A stretch of DNA of 7,031 nucleotides from Cellvibrionales bacterium. Its GTDB lineage: Bacteria; Pseudomonadota; Gammaproteobacteria; Pseudomonadales; JAHEGP01. Numbering within the stretch: the first letter of the stretch is position 1; every line of letters starts with the position of its first letter. The stretch is from positions 1-7,031 of the forward strand of contig JAHEGP010000170.1 in NCBI GenBank assembly GCA_024645065.1, written 5' to 3'. Below the pieces are notes generated by a model. It was not told the origin of the DNA, ran no database searches, and was given only the letters and a program-made list of their open reading frames with translations. The position numbers were made by a program, and so were the translations under genes. Positions 7,031 to 7,031 of this stretch are shown here, one piece after another.

Positions 7031-7031
7031 C

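Overview
The window reads as ordinary chromosomal DNA from a gammaproteobacterium. AcnB is very close to the Escherichia coli and Pseudomonas type. The MoxR / DUF58 / TgpA gene trio matches the arrangement known from Pseudomonas and from marine relatives such as the Cellvibrionales/Halieaceae. The moderately high GC content and strong AGGAGG-type ribosome sites fit this. I cannot name a genus from the sequence alone.

Layout. Positions 1-199 are a leader with a short palindrome (61-74), a near-consensus sigma-70 promoter (108-136) and a strong Shine-Dalgarno. The complete plus-strand acnB gene (aconitase B of the TCA cycle) follows, starting at GTG 200. A 108-bp convergent gap ends in an 11-bp perfect hairpin (2887-2911) that also holds the stop codon of the opposing gene. 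The rest is a compact minus-strand operon, transcribed right to left: a MoxR-family AAA+ ATPase (6833-5916), a DUF58 membrane protein (5913-4951) and a TgpA-type membrane transglutaminase-like protein (4954-2900). The first two genes are 2 nt apart and the last two overlap by 4 nt (GTGA), so the three products are probably made together. A putative promoter and a good ribosome site precede the ATPase gene.

How the genes work together. acnB converts citrate to isocitrate and has no evident functional link to its neighbours. In the operon, the MoxR ATPase is inferred to act as a chaperone-like partner. DUF58 is inferred to be a membrane adaptor. TgpA has a Cys-His-Asp triad placed on the periplasmic side and would act on an envelope substrate that is still unclear.

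The least explained part is the right edge (6904-7031). It holds alternating AGACT/AGTCT inverted repeats, a 16-bp perfect inverted repeat with a smaller hairpin nested inside, and an open minus-strand frame entering from the edge and stopping at a CTAG. This may be the end of a mobile or repetitive element. I found no strong evidence for a wholly new system. The best candidates for follow-up are this edge structure and the poorly understood MoxR/DUF58/TgpA module.
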